From NCBI RefSeq assembly GCF_018257795.1, contig NZ_JAERJD010000004.1, positions 124,001 to 188,000 on the forward strand: DNA of 64,000 bases, written 5' to 3'. The stretch is from Citrobacter sp. JGM124. GTDB lineage: Bacteria > Pseudomonadota > Gammaproteobacteria > Enterobacterales > Enterobacteriaceae. Positions 57,300 through 64,000 of the stretch are shown here, piece by piece. The stretch's first letter is position 1, and each line of letters begins with the position of its first letter. The position numbers were made by a program, and so were the translations under genes. The notes beneath the pieces are model-generated. The model did not search any database. It saw only the letters and a program-made list of their open reading frames with translations, and was not told where the DNA came from.

Positions 57300-57343
57300 T
57301 TAAGTCCGCTACCCACGTTTTCCACCTTCAGTTGCGGACTTAA
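57300..57343 (-). terminator. Hairpin downstream of the adhesin gene
   Basis: A 10-bp perfect stem (TTAAGTCCGC with GCGGACTTAA) has a 24-base loop. It lies 38 bases after the adhesin stop on the minus strand. No strong T-run, so a weak terminator or a stability element. Confidence 0.45.
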
Positions 57344-57380
57344 CTAATTACATTTTATGCATTCCCTGAAAATATGTTCA

Positions 57381-58604
57381 TTACCATTCAAAATTGACGG
57401 ATGTATTGTACATTACTGCTGATGTATTTGATGTTGATGTTGATACACCGGCTTTGATAGCAACATTTTCATCCAGTCGATAACCAGAGCCAATAGCCAG
57501 GGCAGATTCACTTCGGTATCCCCCCACTCCTGCTGTAAAGTTAAACTTACCCACACCATATGGCTGGAAAAGACCGGATAATGCAGCGGTTGACGCCAGA
57601 CCACGGTCTATTTTTTTATCCTGTTCATTAAATCTGTTATTTATATTTTTTTGAAAATCACTACGGATATTGTTTATTGCATTGTCGGTATAGGTATTGG
57701 CACTTTTACCGACATTGTCAGCATAGGTGTTGGCATTTTTACTGGCATTATCAGTATAGGCGTTGGCATTTTTACTGGCGCTGTCAGTGTAGGTGTTGGC
57801 GCTTTTACCGACATTGTCAGCATAGGAATTGGCGCTTTTACCGACATTGTCAGCATAGGAATTGGCGCTTTTACCGACATCGTCAGCATAGGAACTGGCA
57901 CTTTTACCGACATTATCAGCATAAGAATTGGCACTCTGACCCACGCTATCCAGTTGGTTTTTATTGACAACATCATTTCCATTTACACCATCTGCCACAT
58001 TCGTTATTTTTCTCTTCAATGTGTCATTGCCAACAGAAACGCTATTACTCTCGGTTGCTACCGCATTTTTACCTAAAGCAACTGAGTTTTCCCCGGATGC
58101 ATTTGAATCAGCTCCAATAGCTGATGCATTATTACCCGTTGCTTTACTATTCAAACCAACAGCAGAAGATCTCGCCCCCAGGGCTGACGCATTCACACCA
58201 TTGGCAGTGGAACCCAACCCTGTTGCAGTAGCGCCAGCACCACTCGCAGTGCCATTCTCACCTGATAAGGCCGCGTAACCGACGCTTGTTCCCTGGGCAC
58301 CAGACTCAGCGATTGTACCTAATGATACTGAACCAGGTGCTTTAGACTTGGCTTCATTACCGATGGCAATTGAGGAGGTGTTGTTGTACTGAGTACCAGA
58401 AGAGCCAGTGACCGTGGAGCCATCAGCTAATGCCTTGTAACCAATAGCGATGTCACTATTATTAACACTGGGGGCAGAAGCATTGTCACCTAATTGTATA
58501 GAAGAGGCTCCTGCACCTCGAGTCGCTTCGATGATATCTCCGACAGCGGCATGTGCCATACCTACAGTCAAAAAGAGCAAAAGTGTTAAGTAGTTATATT
58601 TCAT
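57381..58604 (-). CDS. YadA-type trimeric autotransporter adhesin
   Basis: The protein has 407 residues. The signal peptide ends A-H-A-A. The head (about residues 35-195) is a YadA beta-roll of ~14-residue repeats with S-I-A-I-G, S-V-S-L-G and S-V-A-L-G motifs. The neck is KRKITNVADGVNGNDVVNKNQL. A coiled-coil stalk follows, made of 11-residue units around V-G-K-S-A-N-S-Y-A-D-N. The C-terminal ~70 residues form the YadA anchor (AALSGLFQPYGVGKFNFTAGVGGYRSESALAIG, ending N-F-E-W). It is short and would be a trimeric outer-membrane adhesin. AAGGG site before the ATG; no operon partner. Confidence 0.92.
   Translation of the reverse strand: MKYNYLTLLLFLTVGMAHAAVGDIIEATRGAGASSIQLGDNASAPSVNNSDIAIGYKALADGSTVTGSSGTQYNNTSSIAIGNEAKSKAPGSVSLGTIAESGAQGTSVGYAALSGENGTASGAGATATGLGSTANGVNASALGARSSAVGLNSKATGNNASAIGADSNASGENSVALGKNAVATESNSVSVGNDTLKRKITNVADGVNGNDVVNKNQLDSVGQSANSYADNVGKSASSYADDVGKSANSYADNVGKSANSYADNVGKSANTYTDSASKNANAYTDNASKNANTYADNVGKSANTYTDNAINNIRSDFQKNINNRFNEQDKKIDRGLASTAALSGLFQPYGVGKFNFTAGVGGYRSESALAIGSGYRLDENVAIKAGVSTSTSNTSAVMYNTSVNFEW
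57702..57932. repeat. Seven tandem 33-bp repeats in the adhesin stalk
   Basis: Seven consecutive 33-bp units encode the 11-residue stalk repeats. The units at 57801-57833 and 57834-57866 are identical, and the third (57867-57899) differs at two bases, which points to recent duplication and possible length variation between strains. Confidence 0.9.
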
Positions 58605-59055
58605 GATAAAACCCTTGATTAATATTTAAATAATTAAAATCATTTCTAATGATGTTTTAATTTTAGTGTTTGTTTTTTAATCTAAGAGGTTTATTCGCTT
58701 TTTATTGTTCTGGATCATAAATAATGATTTTTATTTTTATAAAAAAACAATTACGTTAAATAACGTATTGAAAATAATATGATTTTAATTTATGTGGAGT
58801 GAGTGTAATTGGATGGTTTTAAGCCTGTTGATTTTCAAAGGATTAAAAATGATATTGCGGGGGATTTATTACTATCATTAAATAAAAAAGGACATGTCGA
58901 GCAAAGTTCAGTAATGCCTTCAGGAGGCAATAATTTCAGGTAAAGAAAGACTTACTCGAAAAGTAGTAAACTGGAATATCTGAGGCGGTACACAGTGCTG
59001 AGGGCTGTTCTTGGTTCGTCTGGCACTACCTGCCGGAGTGGACTGCTGATGCATT
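58605..59055. promoter_or_regulatory. AT-rich upstream region of the adhesin gene
   Basis: No gene seen. The part next to 58605 (to about 58800) is very AT-rich, as is common for H-NS-controlled surface genes, and should hold the adhesin promoter. Confidence 0.4.
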
Positions 59056-59086
59056 TGCGCTGAGTTTGTTACTGTCTCTCAGCGCA
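59056..59086 (-). terminator. Hairpin downstream of cspA
   Basis: A 9-bp perfect stem TGCGCTGAG/CTCAGCGCA has a 13-base loop, about 85 bases after the cspA stop on the minus strand. It is not followed by a clear T-run. Confidence 0.35.
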
Positions 59087-59171
59087 TCAGGTTATTTCGT
59101 CATCACTGCCACTTAACTGCTCAGGCTCAGGCCATCATCGCTATCGTAAGTGTCAGTGAGACTACCTGTGA

Positions 59172-59384
59172 TTACAGGGCGATAACGTTAGCCGCGGACG
59201 GGCCTTTAGCACCATTCTCGATTGAGAATTCAACTTTTTGACCTTCGTCCAGGGTTTTAAAATCGTTGCTCTGAATAGCAGAGAAATGTACGAACACGTC
59301 CTTGCTACCATCTGCCGGAGTGATGAAACCAAAACCTTTCTCAGGGTTAAACCATTTTACTAAACCAGTCATTTTGTTAGACAT
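59172..59384 (-). CDS. cspA: Cold-shock protein of the CspA family
   Basis: The protein has 70 residues with both RNA-binding motifs (K-G-F-G-F-I-T and D-V-F-V-H-F) intact. The start MSNKMTG-x-VKWFN is of the CspA/CspB/CspG type, while the end [10 protein letters not shown] is as in CspE. The long conserved leader identifies it as a cold-inducible member. It is an RNA chaperone binding single-stranded RNA. GGAAG ribosome site before the ATG. Confidence 0.93.
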   Translation of the reverse strand: MSNKMTGLVKWFNPEKGFGFITPADGSKDVFVHFSAIQSNDFKTLDEGQKVEFSIENGAKGPSAANVIAL

Positions 59385-59572
59385 AGATACTTCCTTTCAT
59401 GTTTTTTAAGCCACACAAGTGGCGAAGATGGCCTGTTTTGCAGAATTTACTTATTGGGCACTTAGGAGGAGGCTCATGAAGAAGGGGTATCCAGGATAAC
59501 GCTTGAACTGAGAACTGCTTTACTAAAACTGCTTTCATAAGGTCTGTCTTACAAACCGATGGCGACATAATA
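59385..59572 (-). promoter_or_regulatory. cspA promoter and cold-responsive 5' leader
   Basis: On the minus strand a TATTAT -10 (59572-59567) is followed by a ~175-base leader beginning CGGTTTGTAAGACAGACC (cold-box region), and then GTTATCCTGGATACCCCT, both matching the E. coli cspA leader in order and spacing. That leader is a thermosensor which refolds in the cold to allow translation. Confidence 0.8.
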
Positions 59573-59690
59573 GTCATTGTTTGATCAATTAAGCAAGGAT
59601 TAGTTTTATTTATATTTGAATAGATTTGTTAAGTTTTACTTACAATGGCACCGATCCGGGCGGATGGAAAGAAGCCCAGGCTCCCATGAA

Positions 59691-59721
59691 AAAAGCCCCG
59701 ACGGATTGGATCGGGGCTTTT
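59691..59721. terminator. Strong bidirectional terminator
   Basis: The 11-bp perfect stem AAAAGCCCCGA/TCGGGGCTTTT has a 9-base loop, A-tract on one side and T-tract on the other. It is not next to any gene end that I can see: the cspA promoter lies 120 bases to its left. It may have belonged to a lost gene. Confidence 0.8.
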
Positions 59722-60553
59722 AAGGTACGACTGGTTTAATATTTAGCATTAATAAAATGAGTCATTACTACGGCTTATGGTACTACAGTATAAATGTACA
59801 CGTTTACTACAGATAATATTGGGTATTAACTTTATAGCAACCTCCCATTATTGACCGTTGAACCTACCTACCTCTTCAGTGAAATAACACTGTAATGGTG
59901 GTCTTAATATGTACATTCCCCATTGCGACATAAATTACTTGATGCGTTGCCTTACTTTCTTTGTAATTCCTCAACTCAACTTCAAAACATAACGAAATTA
60001 CAATAAACTGTTTTATATCATGGCGTTACATCGTCGCGGTTTCGTGCTTTTTTGCGATGGTACAGATCAACTACAGAGCGTTAAAACATCACTGACGTAA
60101 ATAAACATGCGAGTCAGTGATCCCATAAAAAATAAATCGTGACCTTTATCGCAAATTTTACTCTTAATTAAAAAGTTATTTAACTTATTTACAGCGAGCT
60201 TTTCTACTGCTGTTGAATACCAATTTACGTATTTTAAATGCAGTGTCAATACTATTTTTATGGATTTTTATTTTATGCGAGCGGACGACGAAAGGATGAT
60301 AAGCAGAGGTTAAAATGATGTGAAAAAATAGCCTTTTATTCATGGTATTAACTAGCCAGCATAGCGATGCTTCGGCGCATTCATCGTATCCTGGCTGAAT
60401 GACGATATCCACAGATGGCGTGATGCAGGAAGGCAATAAACTATGCTGAGAGTGCCACCAGTATCCGTCTGCACCGGTAGATTGACACCCAATACTTCCA
60501 GCCGGCTCAGTGGCTGTGACATGAGGGTGTGAGACGATCTACCGGCGCCGGTA
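59722..60553. other. Gene-free region downstream of fimH
   Basis: 832 bases with no convincing gene; mostly AT-rich. The last 200 bases (60356-60553) are more GC-rich and open in a minus-strand frame that enters from inside fimH in another frame; the protein it would encode is not recognisable, so I leave it out. Confidence 0.5.
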
Positions 60554-61474
60554 TTACTCGTAGATGAAGGTGACGCCAATAATGGACTGCACTTTCCCGG
60601 CAATGAGCGGATCTGCTGTTCTGGCATAAGTTGCGACCAAATTGAGCGGCACATTACTTTGCTTGACGATACCCATTGCTACACGTTTCTGTGCACTAAT
60701 GACGTCGCCGTTACGCAATATCTGAATACCAATCCCTTGTGCTCCTGATGATTCAGATGGTGTTAAATTTTTGAAGATTGTTTGCGAGCTGTCTGCTGTG
60801 GGACCGGTTAAATAAAAAGACAATTTTTGATCACTGGCGCATCGCACACTGAGCGGAATTGCAGCAGAACCAGGGTAGACAGGCAAGTCTACCGTTAAAT
60901 CACGACTACTTACGTCACAGCCCCCGGTTGGAATGACGACTGCATTCTTTGCAATGATAGTCCAAGTAAAGGTTTCTATGTTATTAGGATTCCAGTCTGA
61001 TATTTTACGCATAGTGATCAAGGCAATGATTTCACCAGGTTTAATCACCATCCCCCCGGCAGCACCGATAGGCGTCATGTAAAGCCTCAGTGGAAGTGGC
61101 AATGGGGTCAGTTCACCGATAGCCAGCACATTGGTATCCGCCGCTAAAGGCAGCGGGTAGGTCGAACCATTCCAGAAAACCGTTCCTGCGAAGCCTTGAA
61201 GGTTTCCCCCAAAGTCAGTCGGTTTCACTAAACGAACACGGTCAGTATCTCGCCAGTTACCATAACTGTTCCAGCAGCTAATATGTTGCGACAGATCCAC
61301 CACCAAGTTTTGGTTGGGTTGTATAACAGGATCCAGGTCGACGTAAACTTTTTGTGAGTGGGTCGCGTATGGCAGTTGTACGCCATCAACACTGCAGGCA
61401 AATGCCAAAGCCTTTACTGAGAACATTAACATGAAAAAGGCATAAATAACCTTAAAAAACAATCTGTTAATCAT
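60554..61474 (-). CDS. fimH: Type 1 fimbrial tip adhesin FimH
   Basis: The product has 306 residues with two domains, as in E. coli FimH (300). The mature protein would start F-A-C, preserving the essential N-terminal Phe. Lectin-domain landmarks: NQNLVVDLSQHISCWNSYG, RLYMTPIGAAGGMVIKPGEIIALI. The pilin domain begins at the VVIPTGGCDVSSRDLTVDLPVYPG linker and ends IIGVTFIYE. By-eye alignment indicates changes at several mannose-pocket positions. It is the last gene of the operon, 138 bases after fimG. Confidence 0.92.
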   Translation of the reverse strand: MINRLFFKVIYAFFMLMFSVKALAFACSVDGVQLPYATHSQKVYVDLDPVIQPNQNLVVDLSQHISCWNSYGNWRDTDRVRLVKPTDFGGNLQGFAGTVFWNGSTYPLPLAADTNVLAIGELTPLPLPLRLYMTPIGAAGGMVIKPGEIIALITMRKISDWNPNNIETFTWTIIAKNAVVIPTGGCDVSSRDLTVDLPVYPGSAAIPLSVRCASDQKLSFYLTGPTADSSQTIFKNLTPSESSGAQGIGIQILRNGDVISAQKRVAMGIVKQSNVPLNLVATYARTADPLIAGKVQSIIGVTFIYE

Positions 61475-61612
61475 AATTAATCCTTCGGTTTGCGCATCAG
61501 ATAATATAATGCGTTGATCTTTCTATTATCTGATAACCCATCAAGGGGAATATCAGCAACGGCTGCCACCGCCATGGCCTGCAGTCATTGGTCTGCTTAT
61601 TCTTGCGGCAAG

Positions 61613-62116
61613 CTATTGCCAGGTATAGGTCACATTCAGTAGTGCATCAACCGTCCCTTGACCCGCGCCACCGTTAACCGTCAGTGCTCTTACTTGAAAA
61701 GGGAAATGGGCGGTATGGGCTATTTCGTTGACTGCCACAGTTTTACTGTCGCCATTTTTATATGTATTCCCATTTTCATCCTGAACCTGGATTTGAACAC
61801 TGCTTGCAGTACCCTGGTTTTTAAAATAACCAGTACTGTCAGTATCTCCGCTCAGTCTTGCCGTGACCGCACCTGTGCCTACAGGGCATTCAGTGAGCTG
61901 TAAATCGACGCTATGCCACTTTGATGCATCGCCAGGCCGCTGCAAATCACGGGTATATAAATCACCCAGTTGTACTTCAGCATTTTTTGTGACGACAATG
62001 CAGGGCTTTGCCACGACTTGCCCATTAATAGTGATATTGACATCCGCCGCATTCAAGGCCGCCGGGAATAGGGCCATTAATGCGAATGCCATCACGTTCA
62101 TTTTAGACCATTTCAT
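61613..62116 (-). CDS. fimG: Type 1 fimbrial minor subunit FimG
   Basis: The protein has 167 residues and matches FimG of E. coli along its length: opening MKWSK, signal ending A-L-N-A-A, ADVNITINGQVVAKPCIVV, the ECPVGTGAVTARLSG block, GYFKNQGTA and the end AHFPFQVRALTVNGGAGQGT...YTWQ. The two cysteines of the pilin fold are present. It links the tip adhesin to FimF. Confidence 0.93.
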   Translation of the reverse strand: MKWSKMNVMAFALMALFPAALNAADVNITINGQVVAKPCIVVTKNAEVQLGDLYTRDLQRPGDASKWHSVDLQLTECPVGTGAVTARLSGDTDSTGYFKNQGTASSVQIQVQDENGNTYKNGDSKTVAVNEIAHTAHFPFQVRALTVNGGAGQGTVDALLNVTYTWQ

Positions 62117-62128
62117 TTTTGCCCCCGG

Positions 62129-62665
62129 TTATTGAAACTCAAGTATGAAGGTGGCAGAAGCATGTATTTGTCCTGGGTGAACCGGGGACTGAGTTGCCAT
62201 CAATCGTGCATAAAAAGGTAAAGTAATGATCTCTTCAGGCGCTAATTTAATCCAATTCAAAGAGGCGGTTGGGGCATTGATGGGTACTGGCTGTTTACTG
62301 TTATCCAGTATTTCGACGCCCAGTCCCTCTGCAGCATTACTGCCCCCATCAAGTTTAAGCAGGGCGGTATTGCTGCTATCCTGACTCCCGGAAAATGACA
62401 CTTTGACCTCAGTAGTACCCTCAGCACAATCTTCCAGAATTATGCGAAAAGGGACCGCCTCGCTGGTGCTGCCTGCATCAGGAAACTGTTTGGAGCTGTG
62501 TTTGAGAAGGTCTACTGTGAATTCTGCTGACTCAGATGAGATAGCACAGCCAAAATCCAGCACCCGCCCAGTGACTTTGATCGTCGAACTGTCTGCGGCA
62601 TGTGCCAGGGTGGTGGCCAGGCATAAACATGCTCCGATAAAACTGAGGGATGATTTTTTCATCAT
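62129..62665 (-). CDS. fimF: Type 1 fimbrial minor subunit FimF
   Basis: The protein has 178 residues; the signal peptide ends A-H-A-A. It follows FimF: ADSSTIKVTGRVLDFGC, ESAEFTVDLL, VPFRIILEDC, FYARLMATQSPVHPGQIHASATFILEFQ. It sits between the rod and FimG as a tip fibrillum subunit. Twelve bases separate it from fimG and seven from fimD. Confidence 0.93.
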   Translation of the reverse strand: MMKKSSLSFIGACLCLATTLAHAADSSTIKVTGRVLDFGCAISSESAEFTVDLLKHSSKQFPDAGSTSEAVPFRIILEDCAEGTTEVKVSFSGSQDSSNTALLKLDGGSNAAEGLGVEILDNSKQPVPINAPTASLNWIKLAPEEIITLPFYARLMATQSPVHPGQIHASATFILEFQ

Positions 62666-62672
62666 CGGCTCC

Positions 62673-64000
62673 TTAATGGCAAATTACTGATTGCTGATTG
62701 AGAGGCGTTCCCGGTGTCGTGGCAGGAAACTGGTAATCAACAACACAGTTAGCATTCTCGCCATTACCCCATGAAACCTGCAATTTTCCTGCTTGAGGAA
62801 GACCTGTCAGATAGACTTGACCACTCTCGGCCACAATGCTGCCATTCGTACCGTCACCCTGTGTCACTATCGCCCCAAATGGAACGAATTTATTTTTGTA
62901 CTTCAGCGTCATTAATACTTTATTTCCTATCTGAGCGTTGAATGTGGCTCTGGCAACTGCGCCATGTGTAGGAACAACGCTCACCACGGTTTCTTCGAGT
63001 TCAACATTATCCTGAAGCGAATTGATATTCAGTGCCACGCGGTTTTCACGGTATTCTGTCGCATAAGGTATGAGGGCATAACCACGCCAGTCCGTATGTA
63101 TCCCGGTTTGGTTTTCCACTTTTACGCCATCCGCACCAGGGGCTTTTATCAGGATTAGTGTTTCACCAAGTGGTTGTCCAAAGGTGACGCCATTAGCATG
63201 AGCGATAATCCCACCGCTAAATCCATAATATATTTGGTTATTCTGACCGCTGCGGCTATAACCAAGGTTGGCATTACCATAGCCGCCCCGATAATTCAGT
63301 GAGGTATAGCCACTCGATCCTGTTGAACTATTGGCTCCTTTGGTATGGCCGACCTGCACACTGTAAGAAAGGTTTCTATCACTCAGTAAAGTACCGTTGA
63401 TGCCTGCCAGATTCGTCATGCCACCTTTCATATCATTCGACATGCTGTAACTGGCATTAGCATTTTTGAAGACGGATTTACTATCTGATCGCATCCAATG
63501 ACTGAACGGAATATTAATATTGAATGCCAGAGTATGGTCGCGCTCATTCTGCCAGGCATTGTTTGAAAAGCTATAGCTGAGTGAAGTATTAATATCGTCA
63601 AAAGGTACATTAGCCCCGATAGATATTTGCTGATCGGAATTAGAGGTATTCCAGTAACTTTGACGGTTAGCACTCAAGTAAATAGTACCAAAGGGATCAA
63701 TTTGTTGAGATATACTGATCTGTTCCTGACCACGTTTGGTATAAAGCAGATTATAATAATTAATATATTGTGATTTATCTGTGTTATTCCCGTCGGTATC
63801 AGGCTGAACCGTATACCCGCTCATTCTGCTGTAGGCACTATCAGAAAAATTATAATAACCGTTAGTGGAATAACGGTATCCCATCAACTGAATATTGGTC
63901 CCTGTCTGATAGAATGATTTGCTGTACAAAAAACGTGCTGACTGCCCGCTGTGGTGGGTATCATCTGCCAGTTTTGTATTTGCCTGGGTAATATCCATGG
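62673..64000 (-). CDS. fimD: Type 1 fimbrial outer-membrane usher FimD, C-terminal part
   Basis: The frame is open to the window edge, so the N-terminal half lies outside. The ~440 residues cover the second half of the barrel (SISQQIDPFGTIYLSANRQSYW) and the periplasmic C-terminal domains (VLMTLKYKNKFVPFGAIVT, GQVYLTGLPQAGKLQVSWG, CVVDYQ and a final Cys three residues from the end). The chaperone and major pilin genes should lie beyond 64000. Confidence 0.95.
   Translation of the reverse strand, partial: MDITQANTKLADDTHHSGQSARFLYSKSFYQTGTNIQLMGYRYSTNGYYNFSDSAYSRMSGYTVQPDTDGNNTDKSQYINYYNLLYTKRGQEQISISQQIDPFGTIYLSANRQSYWNTSNSDQQISIGANVPFDDINTSLSYSFSNNAWQNERDHTLAFNINIPFSHWMRSDSKSVFKNANASYSMSNDMKGGMTNLAGINGTLLSDRNLSYSVQVGHTKGANSSTGSSGYTSLNYRGGYGNANLGYSRSGQNNQIYYGFSGGIIAHANGVTFGQPLGETLILIKAPGADGVKVENQTGIHTDWRGYALIPYATEYRENRVALNINSLQDNVELEETVVSVVPTHGAVARATFNAQIGNKVLMTLKYKNKFVPFGAIVTQGDGTNGSIVAESGQVYLTGLPQAGKLQVSWGNGENANCVVDYQFPATTPGTPLNQQSVICH

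Noticed and set aside
57651-58076. A 141-residue + strand repeat protein (I-V-S-I-G-I-G-type repeats)
   Set aside because: It is the antisense reading of the 33-bp repeats of the YadA-type gene; no ribosome site.
60352-60654. A 100-residue minus-strand frame overlapping the end of fimH
   Set aside because: Half of it is fimH in another frame, the rest is not recognisable, and it has no ribosome site.
1-64000. CRISPR arrays or intact IS elements
   Set aside because: No regularly spaced direct repeats with unique spacers and no transposase frame were seen; the only tandem repeats are coding ones in the adhesin.

Overview
The window is chromosomal DNA from a member of the Enterobacterales. Many proteins are immediately recognisable as orthologues of Escherichia coli proteins: Dcm, FdoGHI, FdhE, FdhD, SelA, SelB, MtlA, MtlD, MtlR, YibL, CspA and FimDFGH. 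The surrounding order and accessory genes are not those of E. coli. A short dispersed repeat at 25021-25111 resembles, from memory, repeats seen in Yersinia/Serratia-like genomes, so Yersiniaceae, Hafniaceae or Budviciaceae are my best guesses; I cannot name a species. There is no prophage, IS element or CRISPR array. There are several decayed gene remnants.

Layout. 1-9000: a mixed region with the end of a DUF2938 membrane protein, a DUF523-DUF1722 protein with a degenerate first domain, an MlrA-like regulator, a RecR-like relic, a secreted lipase, an AraC regulator, a Dcm methylase followed by what looks like a vsr relic, and a small secreted protein. 9398-20173: eleven tightly packed genes on the + strand. 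They encode a PLP enzyme of the L-cysteate sulfo-lyase/D-cysteine desulfhydrase family, an Asp/Glu-type racemase, a taurine-like ABC importer, an M20 amidohydrolase and a complete peptide-type ABC importer. I read this as a scavenging pathway for an organosulfonate or sulfur amino acid, perhaps supplied as an amide conjugate. 20224-28546: a siderophore uptake locus with an RpiR regulator inside the ABC operon, a divergent TonB-dependent receptor, and a tyrosine phosphatase after the receptor. 28600-30000: a DUF2501 protein and a deletion scar joining the 3' ends of a lysR and an atoB gene.

30370-36147: a methyltransferase followed by nikABCDE-type nickel or metallophore import genes. 36276-38025: a periplasmic molybdopterin-domain-like protein overlapping a membrane diguanylate cyclase. 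38775-49026: a selenocysteine and formate respiration neighbourhood: selC (tRNA-Sec), fdhE, fdoIHG with an in-frame UGA, fdhD, selB and selA. Only selD is missing from the set. 49213-53687: the mannitol operon mtlADR behind four CRP-like sites, then yibL. 53847-57096: small stress and membrane proteins, then a copper-type TonB receptor with a Met/His-rich DUF2946 protein. 57381-64000: a YadA-type trimeric adhesin with 33-bp repeats, cspA with its conserved cold-shock leader, and the distal part of a type 1 fimbrial operon (fimD partial, fimF, fimG, fimH).

The main open questions are the substrate of the eleven-gene operon, the metal or metallophore carried by the methyltransferase-nik system, the sugar bound by the altered FimH pocket, and the signal read by the diguanylate cyclase pair.
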